Shown in pieces: positions 1 to 8,669 of a stretch of DNA of 37,347 nt. The stretch lies in NCBI GenBank assembly GCA_947168445.1, contig CAMVLW010000013.1, positions 1-37,347 of the forward strand, written 5' to 3'. A program made the position numbers and the translations under genes. The stretch is from an uncultured Clostridia bacterium (lineage in GTDB: Bacteria; Bacillota; Clostridia; Oscillospirales; Acutalibacteraceae). The notes under the pieces were generated by a model that searched no databases, had not been told where the DNA came from, and saw only the letters and a list, made by a program, of their open reading frames with translations. Within the stretch, counting starts at the first letter, position 1, and the number at the start of each line of letters is the position of its first letter.

Positions 1-297
1 ACGCCTGTCCGTGCCCAAGCCGCCGCACAGCGCGTGGTTCCCGAGGCGGGCTGCTGCGAAAGCCAAACCGGGCTGTTGGTGACCTTTGATTTCACCAATC
101 CCCGCGCAAAGGCGTTCGCGGAACGCGAATGTATCAACTATGGCTTCATTCTGCGCTTCCCGGAGGACAAGGACGACTTTACGCACATTGAGCCGAACGC
201 TGTGCAGTACCGATATGTCGGCGCGGAGCATGCCGCTAAAATGCGGGCGTTCGACATGTGCCTGGAAGAATACGCCGAATATACAAATATAAGGTGA
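1..297 (+). CDS. VanY-like D,D-carboxypeptidase domain, C-terminal part, probably catalytically dead
   Basis: The 5' end lies outside the window; the reading frame is open from base 1 and stops at 297. The 98 visible residues match the end of the VanY/LAS D-alanyl-D-alanine carboxypeptidase fold: an SQTGL segment, then GFILRFPEDKDDF, then RYVGAEHAAKM. In active family members these positions read SEHQTGLAVD and EPWHYRYVG, where two His and one Asp bind zinc. Here the first His is replaced (ESQTGL), the Asp is displaced (LLVTFD), and the last His is Gln (VQYRYVG). I infer a pseudoenzyme, perhaps a peptidoglycan-binding or regulatory protein. It sits 5 bp before the C39-like gene on the same strand, so the two are probably co-transcribed. 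Family assignment is fairly secure; loss of activity is inferred from motifs. Confidence 0.72.
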   Translation, partial: TPVRAQAAAQRVVPEAGCCESQTGLLVTFDFTNPRAKAFAERECINYGFILRFPEDKDDFTHIEPNAVQYRYVGAEHAAKMRAFDMCLEEYAEYTNIR

Positions 298-302
298 AGA
301 TT

Positions 303-1208
303 ATGGAAATTGAGTTTAACAGAGAACCCGACCGCAACAACCGGCAGCCGCGGCGACCCGTCCGGCGCAAGCCCAAGGGAAAATTCAACCGTTTGCCGCG
401 CAAAGCGCGCCGTGTTTTGATGGTGATTGCCGGACTTTTGGCGATTGCTCTGGTGATTACGCTGATTGCTGCGCCCATCTCCTGCGCAAGCAGAAACGCC
501 GCCAAAAGCAAAGCCGCCGCCGAAGCAACCGTGCCCGCCACAGAAGCGGCTCAGGCGGTTGCCAAGCCCGCGTCGCACCAAATCAACGGAATCCCGCTGA
601 TTAAGCAGGACTATTTCAAGGCGGGCTGCGAAACCTACGCCTGCACCATGCTGCTTCAGGGCTTGGGCTACGACATTGACGAGTACGCCTTTGTGGACAA
701 TTACCTGATTATCCGCCCCATGTCCTACGACGAAAACGGCACCATGTACGGTCCCGATATGGATTCTGCCTTTGCCGGCGACATCTTCACCGGTCACGGC
801 ATCAACTGTCCCGCAATGGCAAAGTCAATGAACCAGTTCCTCGACACCCAGCCTAAAAATCAGCACGCCTATGCGATTAAGGGCAAAACGCTCGAAGAGC
901 TCTGCTCCATGTATATCGACCGCAACATTCCCGTCATGACGTGGGTGACTACCTACATGGACGAGTCCTACGTGCGCTTTTCGTGGATTGTGGACTATGT
1001 TGACGAAAACTCGCAGCACCAAATCGGCGACGAGGTGGAGTGGCGCCAGGGCGAGCACTGCATGGTGCTGATTGGCTACACCGACAAGGAATACATCTTC
1101 AACGATTCCGTCGCGGGCGAGGTTGTCAAGCACGACAAGGCGCTTGCCGAAAAGCGCTTCAAGGAAATCGGACAGCAGGCTGTCGCGGTTGAAACAAAGC
1201 TGTTTTAA
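303..1208 (+). CDS. Membrane-anchored C39-like (Peptidase_C39_2) cysteine peptidase
   Basis: 301 residues. The ATG at 303 is chosen over upstream in-frame starts because AAGGTGAAG precedes it and it begins just after the previous stop. The N-terminus is basic (about residues 7-42), followed by one hydrophobic helix (about 44-64), so this is a type II membrane protein with the enzyme outside. The domain starts near IPLIKQDY and shows the GCExxx nucleophile motif (AGCETYACTMLLQ), a His in GEHCMVLIGY and an Asp in FNDS, matching the PF13529-type Cys-His-Asp triad and an upstream Gln for the oxyanion hole. It has a paralogue on the minus strand at 31104-31916 with the same motifs (AGCETYAATMLLQ, HEHCLVLIGY, FADS). 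Substrate is unknown; a cell-wall peptide or a secreted protein is plausible. Confidence 0.8.
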   Translation: MEIEFNREPDRNNRQPRRPVRRKPKGKFNRLPRKARRVLMVIAGLLAIALVITLIAAPISCASRNAAKSKAAAEATVPATEAAQAVAKPASHQINGIPLIKQDYFKAGCETYACTMLLQGLGYDIDEYAFVDNYLIIRPMSYDENGTMYGPDMDSAFAGDIFTGHGINCPAMAKSMNQFLDTQPKNQHAYAIKGKTLEELCSMYIDRNIPVMTWVTTYMDESYVRFSWIVDYVDENSQHQIGDEVEWRQGEHCMVLIGYTDKEYIFNDSVAGEVVKHDKALAEKRFKEIGQQAVAVETKLF

Positions 1209-1228
1209 AAAAATATTTAAAAAAATGC

Positions 1229-1257
1229 TTGCAATTTGCGAAAAGATGTAGTATAAT
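1229..1257 (+). promoter_or_regulatory. Sigma-A promoter of rpmE
   Basis: TTGCAA at 1229-1234 and a perfect TATAAT at 1252-1257 are separated by 17 bp, about 37 bp before the rpmE start. Confidence 0.75.
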
Positions 1258-1294
1258 TTATCTGTTAATTGCGTAAAGTAGGTAGGTGAGAAGA

Positions 1295-1498
1295 ATGAAA
1301 GAAAATATCCATCCTAAGTATGAGCAGACAACTATTACTTGTGCTTGCGGTAATGTTATCGAGACAGGTTCAACCAGAAAGGATATCCGCGTTGAAATCT
1401 GTTCCAAATGTCATCCTTTCTACACAGGAAAGCAGAAGCTGGTAGACACCGGCGGACGTGTTGACAGATTCAAGAAGCGTTTCAACATCACAAAATAA
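1295..1498 (+). CDS. rpmE: 50S ribosomal protein L31, zinc-binding type
   Basis: 67 residues, full length for bacterial L31. The protein opens [20 protein letters not shown] and ends in the conserved [12 protein letters not shown]. Zinc-ribbon cysteines are present (CAC near residues 16-18 and CSKC near 35-38), so this is the zinc-containing form rather than the zinc-free paralogue that Zur represses in some bacteria. ATG at 1295 is preferred over the in-frame GTG at 1286 because AGGTGAG lies just upstream of the ATG. It has its own promoter and a following terminator, so it is probably expressed as a single gene. Confidence 0.95.
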   Translation: MKENIHPKYEQTTITCACGNVIETGSTRKDIRVEICSKCHPFYTGKQKLVDTGGRVDRFKKRFNITK

Positions 1499-1511
1499 TT
1501 TTTGCGACTCA

Positions 1512-1540
1512 GGGCAGCACAACCGTGCTGCCCTATTTAT
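1512..1540 (+). terminator. Rho-independent terminator after rpmE
   Basis: Nine-base perfect stem GGGCAGCAC (1512-1520) and GTGCTGCCC (1525-1533) with loop AACC, followed by TATTTATT. The T-tract is interrupted, so some readthrough into the next gene, which has no obvious promoter, is possible. Confidence 0.8.
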
Positions 1541-1561
1541 TCTCTCACTGAGGTTTACAGT

Positions 1562-2194
1562 ATGGCTGACGATTACAAAACACCGACAACAGCCGGCAGC
1601 GGCGAATTTGTTGAAAAGCGCTCGCGGTTTATCGGCTATTGCATGCCGGTCGCAACCGAACAGGAGGCGACGGATTTTATCGCGCAAATCCGCTCGCGCC
1701 ACTGGGACGCGCGGCATAATGTCTATGCCTATTCGCTGCGCGAGGGCAACATCAAGCGCTACAGCGACGACGGCGAGCCGTCCGGCACAGCGGGTATGCC
1801 GGTGCTGGACGTGATTACAAAAAACGAGGTCTACAACGTCTGTGTGGTGGTGACGCGCTATTTCGGCGGCATTTTGCTCGGCACAGGCGGCTTGGTGCGC
1901 GCCTATTCACAGGGCGCCAAGCTTGCGCTCGACGCCGGCAGGGTTGCGCTGATGGAATACTGCGCGGTTTGCTCGCTGCGCTGCACCTACAACCAATACG
2001 GCAAGGTGTCCTCAATTATTATCGAAAACGCCGCGCTTGACGACACGCTCTATGAAGCGGACGTTGTGCTGCGCTTTCACGTCAAGCCCGAAAAACTCCC
2101 CGCTCTCGCCAAAAAGCTTGCCGACGCAACGGCGGGAGAAGTGAAGATAGAAACAGAAAAGGAAGAATTTTTCCCATCTTTCGCGAAAATTTAA
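1562..2194 (+). CDS. yigZ: YigZ/IMPACT family protein (UPF0029)
   Basis: 210 residues, the usual length of the YigZ family. The N-terminal half carries the family signature KRSRFIGYCMPV, the RHWDARHNVYAY segment, SDDGEPSGTAGMPVLD, and VVTRYFGGILLGTGGLVRAYS. A smaller C-terminal domain (about residues 135-210) resembles the family's ferredoxin-like fold. The eukaryotic relative IMPACT regulates Gcn2; the bacterial role is not established. Start ATG 1562 follows a GAGG site. Upstream in-frame codons run through the rpmE terminator and are rejected. No promoter is visible between the terminator and this gene, so it may depend on readthrough. Confidence 0.9.
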   Translation: MADDYKTPTTAGSGEFVEKRSRFIGYCMPVATEQEATDFIAQIRSRHWDARHNVYAYSLREGNIKRYSDDGEPSGTAGMPVLDVITKNEVYNVCVVVTRYFGGILLGTGGLVRAYSQGAKLALDAGRVALMEYCAVCSLRCTYNQYGKVSSIIIENAALDDTLYEADVVLRFHVKPEKLPALAKKLADATAGEVKIETEKEEFFPSFAKI

Positions 2195-2211
2195 AAAATT
2201 TAAAGGGATTT

Positions 2212-2240
2212 TTGCGAAAAAAGGTAATATACTATATAGA
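2212..2240 (+). promoter_or_regulatory. Likely promoter of dnaG-rpoD
   Basis: TTGCGA at 2212-2217 and TATAGA at 2235-2240 with a 17-bp spacer. A second possible -10, TATACT at 2228-2233, overlaps but lacks a good -35. Confidence 0.45.
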
Positions 2241-2274
2241 ATAAAAAACTGTCTGACGAATTGAGCGAAGCATT

Positions 2275-4035
2275 ATGGCATTACCCGAAGGCTTTATCCA
2301 GGAATTGAAGGCACGCAGCGACATCACCGAGGTGGTGTCACCCTATGTCAGCCTGCGGCGGCGCGGGCGCAACATGGTGGGGCTGTGTCCGTTTCACGGC
2401 GAAAAAACGCCGTCGTTTAACATCTACACCGAAAACGGCTCGTTTTACTGCTTCGGCTGCGGTGTGGGCGGCGACGTGATTACGTTTGTCATGAAAATAG
2501 AAAATTTAGACTATATCGACGCGGTCAAGCTGTTGGCGCAGCGGGCGGGCATGACCATGCCGGAGGATTCCTACGACGATTCCATGTCGCGGCTGCGAAA
2601 GCGCATTTACGAAGCCAACCGCGAGGCGGCGAGGTTTTATTACCGGTCGCTCTATCAGCCGGTGGGCGGGGAAGGACTCGATTATCTGCACGGCAGAATG
2701 CTCAGCGACCGCACCATCCGGCACTTCGGGCTCGGCTTTGCGGACGACGACTGGAGTTCTCTGACAAGGTATTTAAAGGACAAGGGCTTTTCCGAAAACG
2801 AGCTTGTCGCGGCAAATCTCGCGGTGCCGCGCAGAAGCGGCAGCGGCGTGTTTGACCGCTTCACCAACCGCGTGATGTTCCCGATTATTGATTTGCGCGG
2901 CAACGTGATTGCCTTCGGCGGCAGAATTATGACGAATGAAAAACCGAAATACCTCAATTCCTCCGATACACCGGTTTTCAAAAAGAGTGAGAATCTTTTT
3001 TCACTTAACAATGCGAAAAATTCCGGCAGCCGCGCGTTGCTGTTATGCGAGGGCTACATGGATGTTATTTCCGTCAACCAGGCAGGCTTTCAGTTTGCCG
3101 TCGCATCTTTGGGAACCGCTTTGACAAGCGAGCAGGCGGTGCTGATGAAGCGCTACGCCGAGGAAGTAATTATCTGCTACGACGCGGACGAAGCCGGACA
3201 AAAGGCGACGGCGCGCGCCATTCCGATATTGCGCAACGCCGGTTTAGGCGTGCGTGTGCTCTCCATTCCCAACGGTAAGGATCCCGATGAATTTCTCAAA
3301 GCCAAGGGAGCCGACGGTCCCGAAGCCTTCCGTGCCTTGCTGGAAAAGAGCGGCAACGACGTGGAATACCGTCTGCAAAAGCTGCGTTCACAGTACAACC
3401 TGAGTTTGCCGGAGGGCAGGGTGAGTTTTCTGGAAGCGGCAGCCCGGCTGATAGCGGAAATCGACAGCCCTATCGAGCGTGACGTTTACACCTCTCGGCT
3501 CAGCAAGGAATTTGAGATTGACAAAAACGCGCTGCTCACGCAGATTAACAACCTGAACGCGCGCGCCAGACGTGACCACCGTCGCAAGGAAATGCGGCAG
3601 ATGCAGTCTGATTTAAGCGGCATGACAGCGCGCACGGACGCAGAACGCGGTGTGACTCAGCGCGCGACGGCCGCCGAGGAAGGGCTGGTCGTGTACCTGA
3701 TTAACCATCCGGACTCTCTGAGTGACATTCAGCGGCAGCTCACTCCGGAACAGTTTACCAATCCGCTGATAAAGCGGTTTTACGATTATTTTTCACAGCG
3801 TATCGCAGACGGCTTAGAGCCGCTGAATAATATTACCGCGGATTTCACCACAGATGAACAGGCGCGGATTTACCGCATGCTTCACAAGCACACCGCCGTA
3901 GCGCAGACACCCCGGTCTTTAAGGGAATACATAGGCGTGATTACGAGCGAGAGCTGCAAGCCGGAGGATAAGAGCGCCATGTCTGATGATGATATCAACC
4001 ATTATTTTGCAAGAATGAGGCAGGATAAGAAATAG
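2275..4035 (+). CDS. dnaG: DNA primase
   Basis: 586 residues, normal for DnaG. It makes the RNA primers for replication. The N-terminal CHC2 zinc finger is intact (C38, H41, C59, C62 in GLCPFHGEKTPSF and YCFGCGVGGD). The RNA-polymerase domain follows, with the TOPRIM motifs LLCEGYMDV near residue 260 and the acidic CYDADEAG near 300. The C-terminal 130 residues are divergent, as expected for the helicase-interacting region. Start ATG 2275 gives the standard MALPEGFIQELKARSDI opening; its Shine-Dalgarno site is weak. rpoD follows after 22 bp, the classic Firmicutes dnaG-rpoD arrangement. Confidence 0.97.
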   Translation: MALPEGFIQELKARSDITEVVSPYVSLRRRGRNMVGLCPFHGEKTPSFNIYTENGSFYCFGCGVGGDVITFVMKIENLDYIDAVKLLAQRAGMTMPEDSYDDSMSRLRKRIYEANREAARFYYRSLYQPVGGEGLDYLHGRMLSDRTIRHFGLGFADDDWSSLTRYLKDKGFSENELVAANLAVPRRSGSGVFDRFTNRVMFPIIDLRGNVIAFGGRIMTNEKPKYLNSSDTPVFKKSENLFSLNNAKNSGSRALLLCEGYMDVISVNQAGFQFAVASLGTALTSEQAVLMKRYAEEVIICYDADEAGQKATARAIPILRNAGLGVRVLSIPNGKDPDEFLKAKGADGPEAFRALLEKSGNDVEYRLQKLRSQYNLSLPEGRVSFLEAAARLIAEIDSPIERDVYTSRLSKEFEIDKNALLTQINNLNARARRDHRRKEMRQMQSDLSGMTARTDAERGVTQRATAAEEGLVVYLINHPDSLSDIQRQLTPEQFTNPLIKRFYDYFSQRIADGLEPLNNITADFTTDEQARIYRMLHKHTAVAQTPRSLREYIGVITSESCKPEDKSAMSDDDINHYFARMRQDKK

Positions 4036-4057
4036 GTAAGAGAAAGGAAGTATACTT

Positions 4058-5152
4058 ATGGCTCAACAGGAAAAGAAGTCACTGGTCAAAGAGCTGATTG
4101 ATCTCGGAAAGCAAAAGGGCTCGCTAACGAACCAGGACATTCTCGACGCGTTAGGCGAAGGCGATTTTGACCCCGAAAAGCTGGAAAAGCTCTATGAGGC
4201 GCTGGAGGCACAGGGAATCGAAATCATCGAGGATATGGGCGAAATCAAAATTGACGATATTGAGCTCAGCTACGAGGAGAGCAAGGAGGACGACCACTCA
4301 CAGCCGTCGGAATCCGGACTGACCGTAGATGACCCCGTCAAAGTATACCTCAAGGAAATCGGCAGGGTGCCGCTTCTCAGCTCCGATGAGGAGAGAGACC
4401 TCGCTATCCGCATTTCAGAGGGCGACGTCGCTGCCAAGCAGCGCCTGAGCGAAGCCAACCTCCGACTGGTTGTCAGCATTGCCAAGCGCTATCTCGGCAG
4501 AGGCATGCAGTTCCTCGATTTGATTCAGGAGGGCAACCTCGGCTTGATCAAGGCGGTGGAAAAGTTCGACTACACCAAGGGCTTCAAGTTCTCCACCTAT
4601 GCCACCTGGTGGATTCGCCAAGCGATTACCCGCGCCATTGCGGACCAGGCGCGCACCATTCGTATTCCCGTTCACATGGTGGAAACCATCAACAAGGTCA
4701 AGAAGGTGCAGAGCCAGCTGCTTCACCAAAACGGTCACGAGCCTTCTCCCGACGAAATCGCGGAAGAAATCGACATGCCCGTTGACAAGGTGCGCGAGAT
4801 TATGCGCGTGGCGCAGGAGCCGGTGTCCCTTGAAACGCCTATCGGCGAGGAGGAGGACAGCCACCTCGGCGACTTTATTCCCGACAACGACGCGCCCGCT
4901 CCCGCCGACGCCGCTTCCCACACCATGCTCCGCGAGCAGCTTGAGGAGGTGCTCGACACCCTGACGCCGCGTGAGTCCAAGGTGCTCCGTCTGCGCTTTG
5001 GCTTGGAGGACGGCAGAAGCCGCACGCTGGAAGAGGTGGGCAAGGAGTTCAACGTCACCCGTGAGCGTATCCGCCAAATTGAGGCAAAGGCGCTCAGAAA
5101 GCTCCGTCACCCGCAGCGCAGCAAAAAACTCAAGGATTATCTTGACAACTAA
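4058..5152 (+). CDS. rpoD: Primary (housekeeping) sigma factor RpoD/SigA
   Basis: 364 residues, the short Firmicutes form. Region 1.1 covers about residues 1-75, then an acidic linker. Region 1.2 has [21 protein letters not shown]. Region 2 has [37 protein letters not shown] and [17 protein letters not shown], which bind the core enzyme and the -10 element. Region 3 follows. Region 4.2 has [20 protein letters not shown] for the -35 element. These fit the TTGACA/TATAAT promoters seen across the window. GAAAGGAAG precedes the ATG. It is co-transcribed with dnaG and probably with the metallopeptidase 4 bp downstream. Confidence 0.97.
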   Translation: MAQQEKKSLVKELIDLGKQKGSLTNQDILDALGEGDFDPEKLEKLYEALEAQGIEIIEDMGEIKIDDIELSYEESKEDDHSQPSESGLTVDDPVKVYLKEIGRVPLLSSDEERDLAIRISEGDVAAKQRLSEANLRLVVSIAKRYLGRGMQFLDLIQEGNLGLIKAVEKFDYTKGFKFSTYATWWIRQAITRAIADQARTIRIPVHMVETINKVKKVQSQLLHQNGHEPSPDEIAEEIDMPVDKVREIMRVAQEPVSLETPIGEEEDSHLGDFIPDNDAPAPADAASHTMLREQLEEVLDTLTPRESKVLRLRFGLEDGRSRTLEEVGKEFNVTRERIRQIEAKALRKLRHPQRSKKLKDYLDN

Positions 5153-5156
5153 GCCT

Positions 5157-5528
5157 ATGATCAGCTTTGAAGAATGTGCCGCCATGCTGGACGAAATCGC
5201 GGACGCCATGCCCTATGAACTCTACCGCGAGCTCAACGGCGGAATCTCCATTGTTCCGGACGTGCGCTATCATCCGGCGGCACGGCATAACGATTTGTAT
5301 ATTCTGGGTATCTATCAGCGCGATTTAATCGGCAATTCGATTATCTTCTACTACGGCTCCATTGCCCGCGTCTACGGCAGCCTTCCGCGCGACGAATTCT
5401 ACAAAAAGATGGAGCATATCCTTCATCACGAGGTGCGCCACCACAACGAATATCTCGCCGGGACGGACGATTTGGGACTGTGGGACGACGAGCAGATACT
5501 CAATTATCTGAAAAACAATCCAACGTGA
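5157..5528 (+). CDS. Small zincin-like metallopeptidase family protein
   Basis: 123 residues. The ATG at 5157 lies 4 bp after the rpoD stop; longer in-frame extensions only run antiparallel to conserved rpoD codons in another frame. The protein has the HExxHH zinc motif HEVRHH (H91, E92, H95, H96), preceded by a hydrophobic strand and followed by an acidic stretch (TDDLGLWDDE), like the single-domain metallopeptidase family PF06262. No signal peptide is visible, so it is probably cytoplasmic. Its link to dnaG-rpoD may only reflect shared transcription. Function is unknown. Confidence 0.8.
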   Translation: MISFEECAAMLDEIADAMPYELYRELNGGISIVPDVRYHPAARHNDLYILGIYQRDLIGNSIIFYYGSIARVYGSLPRDEFYKKMEHILHHEVRHHNEYLAGTDDLGLWDDEQILNYLKNNPT

Positions 5529-5530
5529 AT

Positions 5531-5562
5531 AACGCTCCGCTCCGGCGGGGCGTTTTGCTTTT
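5531..5562 (+). terminator. Terminator of the dnaG-rpoD operon
   Basis: Ten-base stem AACGCTCCGC (5531-5540) with GCGGGGCGTT (5545-5554), one G-T pair, loop TCCG, then TTGCTTTT. Confidence 0.85.
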
Positions 5563-5657
5563 GATGAAACAAGCCTGTGTTGTTAAATTGCACAAACTTT
5601 CACCGAAATTTTCTATCAAATAAAGCGGCAATAATCAAAAAATATTCGAATTCAGAA

Positions 5658-5686
5658 TTAAACCTGATACTGAAATGTGATAAAAT
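5658..5686 (+). promoter_or_regulatory. Possible extended -10 promoter for the first pullulanase
   Basis: TAAAAT at 5681-5686 is preceded by TGA (an extended -10 TG), with a weak TTAAAC 17 bp upstream. The rest of the gap 5563-5744 is AT-rich and shows nothing else clear. Confidence 0.45.
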
Positions 5687-5744
5687 GATAGAATAAAATA
5701 GGTATGCAAAGATACCGAAACCAATAAAACGGGGGAGCACTGCT

Positions 5745-8582
5745 TTGCGTTTTAAAAAGATTATTTTAGGAGTATTGGCAGGGATTATGATGACAACACC
5801 TTTCACTGCACCCGCGGCGGCGGAAAAAACAACCGATTATCAGGCGTATGCCAAAGAGCTCGATAAGTTCGCTTATTCGGGCAACGATTTGGGCGCCGTC
5901 TATACCGACAAGGCAACGACCTTCAAGCTTTGGTCGCCCAAGGCGGTGGCGGTTAAGCTGAATCTCTATGACAGCGGCACGCCCACAGAGGGAGAAAAGA
6001 CCCTCAAAACCGTCCAAATGGCGCTTGACGGCAAAACAGGCGTTTGGTCGGCAACCGTCTCCGGCAACCTTGCCGGAAAGTACTATGATTTTTACATCAC
6101 CCACGGCAAGAACAACACCAAGCAGACCGCCGATATTTACGCACGCGCCTGCGGCGTCAACGGCAAGCGCTCCATGGTCGTCGATTTGAGCAAGACAAAT
6201 CCCGACAACTGGGAGAACGACAAGCACGTCATGGTCGCCCAGCAGACAAACGCCACGGTTTGGGAAATCTCCGTTGCGGACTTTTCTTCCTCTGAAACCA
6301 GCGGCGTGTCCGAGGAGCACCGTGGCAAGTTCCTCGCCTTCACCGAGGAGGGAACCACCGTTGATGGTATTCAGGGCGGCACCCCCACCTGCATAGACTA
6401 TCTCAAAAAGCTGGGCGTCAAGTACGTTCAGATTATGCCCATGTATGACTTCGGCTCCGTTGACGAGAGCAAGGACATCATGGAGCAGTACAACTGGGGC
6501 TACGACCCGGTGAACTACAATGTTCCCGAGGGCTCCTATTCCACCAATCCCGCCGACGGCGCCGTGCGCATTAAGGAATGTAAGCAGATGATTCAGGCGC
6601 TGCACAACGCGGGTATCGGCGTGGTGATGGACGTGGTTTACAACCACACCTATTCCACCGATTCATGGTTCCAGTACACGGTTCCCAACTACTATTACCG
6701 CATGAATCCCGACGGCACCTTCTCCAACGGCTCCGGCTGCTCCAACGACACCGCGTCCGAGCACCTGATGTTCCGCAAATACATGATTGATTCCGTCACC
6801 TACTGGGCAAAGGAATACCACATTGACGGCTTCCGCTTTGATTTGATGGGTCTGCACGACGTCACCACCATGAACGCCATCCGTGAAGCGCTCGATAATC
6901 TTTATGAGGACGGCAGCGGTCAGAAAATCCTGATGTACGGCGAGGCGTGGAACATGCCCACCAACGCCGACGAAGGCACTGTGATGGCAAACCAGCAGAA
7001 CCTCACCCAAATGAGCGAGCGTATCGGCGCGTTCGACGACACCGTGCGCGACGCGATTAAGGGCAGCACCGCGGGCAAGGACGGCGGCTTTGTGCAGAAC
7101 GGTGATAAGCGCGCGGGTATCCGCACCGGCTTTACGGGTCAGTCCGTCATGGGCTGGGCAAGCGCCCCTACACAGTGCGTCACTTACGCTTCCTGCCACG
7201 ACAACCTTTGCCTGTATGACAAGCTGGTCGATTCCATGCCCGAAATCGAGGGCTACCGCGAGCGTCACGAGGAGCTGGTTGCCATGAACAAGCTCTCCGC
7301 CGCGATTGTCATGACCTCTCAGGGCGTTTCGTTCTTCCTCGGCGGCGAGGAATTCGCCCGCAGCAAGGACGGCGACGAGAACTCCTTCAGCTCCTCCCGC
7401 GAGGAAAACATGCTCGACTGGCGCAATGTGCAGCAGTACAGCGACATTGTGGAATATTACCGCGGACTGATGAAAATCCGCGACAGCTTTGCCGCCTTTA
7501 CCGACTGCACCGCCATGACCGCCAACCACATCACCTCAATCGACGGCGTTCCCAAGGGCGTTTCGGCGTTCATTGTCCCCAACACCGAGCAGGACAAGTG
7601 GAACAAGGTCTGCTGTATCTTCAACGGCAGCAACGACGAGCAGAATGTCTCCGTTGAGGGCGAGTGGGTGCGCATTGCCGACGAAAACGTCGCCGGACTC
7701 AACAACCTCGGCGAGTGTGCCGGACTTGTCACCGTCAAGCCTCATTCCGCGGCGATTCTGGTGGACAAGGCGGGCTATATGAGCGCGGGCATCACCGACT
7801 ACGAAGGCGCGGTTGTGATTCGCTATATCGACGACGAAACCAAAAAGCCGCTGAACACCGAGGTCATCACCGATACCCTCGGTAGCGTGTTTGACGTCAC
7901 CCGCTTTGCGGGCAAGCACAATTATGACGTAAAATCCGTCAAGGGCGAAAAGAACGGTCAAATCGGCGAAAAGCCTGTTTATACCGATGTTTACGTCACG
8001 CCCTACACCGGAAAAATGGCGAACATCACCATTCAGTTTGTGGACGACATCAACGGCTTGCAGCTTGCGGATTCCTATGTTATCCGCAACCGCACGGGTC
8101 AGCAGTACCGCACGCCCGAACTGCCCGAAATTGAAAACTACAGGCTCTGCATGGACATGCTCCCCGAAAACGGCGCGGGCATTGTGCCCGACCACGACAT
8201 TACCGTCACCTATAAATACACCCGCGTGACCGACGACGCCGATTTGACCGTGTGCAGGGTCAACGCGATTTATATGGACGACGCCGGCAAGGTCATTGAA
8301 ACCAAGACCCTCACCGGCAAAGAGGGAGAGGAATACAGCCTTCAGCAGAATGAATATGAGGAGCGCACGCTGATTGAGGTACCCCGTCAGGCGGGCGGCA
8401 ACTTTGCCAAGGGCGAAATTAACGTCATTTTCAGTTACCTCAACAAGCCCGACCCCATGAAGCAGACCGCCGTGATGGTATTTATCGGCGTCGGCGTGAT
8501 TTTCGCGCTTTGTATCGGCAGTATCATATGGTCAGGCATTAAGCGCAAAAAGACCCTCAGAGAAAAAATGGATATTGAATAA
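5745..8582 (+). CDS. Type I pullulanase (GH13), secreted and anchored by a C-terminal membrane helix
   Basis: 945 residues. The TTG start at 5745 has GGGGGAG seven bases upstream and opens a signal peptide (about residues 1-26). A CBM48-like N-terminal module (YSGNDLGAVYTDKATTFKLW) is followed by the GH13 barrel with the type-I pullulanase signature YNWGYDPVNYNVPEGSYS. GH13 regions are intact: VVMDVVYNHTY, nucleophile D366 in GFRFDLMG, acid/base E400 in YGEAW, and H485-D486 in SCHDN. Three MucBP-like beta repeats lie at about 688-758, 759-828 and 834-903. The end is a hydrophobic helix (about 908-930) with a basic tail and no LPXTG motif, so it should stay in the membrane. It would cleave alpha-1,6 branches of starch or pullulan. 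The next gene is a paralogue. Confidence 0.92.
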   Translation: MRFKKIILGVLAGIMMTTPFTAPAAAEKTTDYQAYAKELDKFAYSGNDLGAVYTDKATTFKLWSPKAVAVKLNLYDSGTPTEGEKTLKTVQMALDGKTGVWSATVSGNLAGKYYDFYITHGKNNTKQTADIYARACGVNGKRSMVVDLSKTNPDNWENDKHVMVAQQTNATVWEISVADFSSSETSGVSEEHRGKFLAFTEEGTTVDGIQGGTPTCIDYLKKLGVKYVQIMPMYDFGSVDESKDIMEQYNWGYDPVNYNVPEGSYSTNPADGAVRIKECKQMIQALHNAGIGVVMDVVYNHTYSTDSWFQYTVPNYYYRMNPDGTFSNGSGCSNDTASEHLMFRKYMIDSVTYWAKEYHIDGFRFDLMGLHDVTTMNAIREALDNLYEDGSGQKILMYGEAWNMPTNADEGTVMANQQNLTQMSERIGAFDDTVRDAIKGSTAGKDGGFVQNGDKRAGIRTGFTGQSVMGWASAPTQCVTYASCHDNLCLYDKLVDSMPEIEGYRERHEELVAMNKLSAAIVMTSQGVSFFLGGEEFARSKDGDENSFSSSREENMLDWRNVQQYSDIVEYYRGLMKIRDSFAAFTDCTAMTANHITSIDGVPKGVSAFIVPNTEQDKWNKVCCIFNGSNDEQNVSVEGEWVRIADENVAGLNNLGECAGLVTVKPHSAAILVDKAGYMSAGITDYEGAVVIRYIDDETKKPLNTEVITDTLGSVFDVTRFAGKHNYDVKSVKGEKNGQIGEKPVYTDVYVTPYTGKMANITIQFVDDINGLQLADSYVIRNRTGQQYRTPELPEIENYRLCMDMLPENGAGIVPDHDITVTYKYTRVTDDADLTVCRVNAIYMDDAGKVIETKTLTGKEGEEYSLQQNEYEERTLIEVPRQAGGNFAKGEINVIFSYLNKPDPMKQTAVMVFIGVGVIFALCIGSIIWSGIKRKKTLREKMDIE

Positions 8583-8669
8583 ATCATTTTATAACTTCCC
8601 AATCACTACGCACAAAATGAGCTGCGGCAAATCAGTCCGCGACTCTTAAAATAAGCAAGGAGGATTTCA

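Noticed and set aside
1229-1250. Shared TTTGCGAA in the rpmE and dnaG promoters and in the zinc operators, as a possible wider Zur regulon
   Set aside because: In the rpmE and dnaG promoters there is no second inverted half-site at the right spacing; AT-rich promoter DNA explains it.
4971-5156. Longer N-terminus for the small metallopeptidase
   Set aside because: The extension overlaps conserved rpoD region 4 in another frame; the ATG at 5157 gives a complete domain.
5563-5744. Small RNA or tRNA in the gap before the first pullulanase
   Set aside because: AT-rich with no cloverleaf or stable stem; only a likely promoter is visible.
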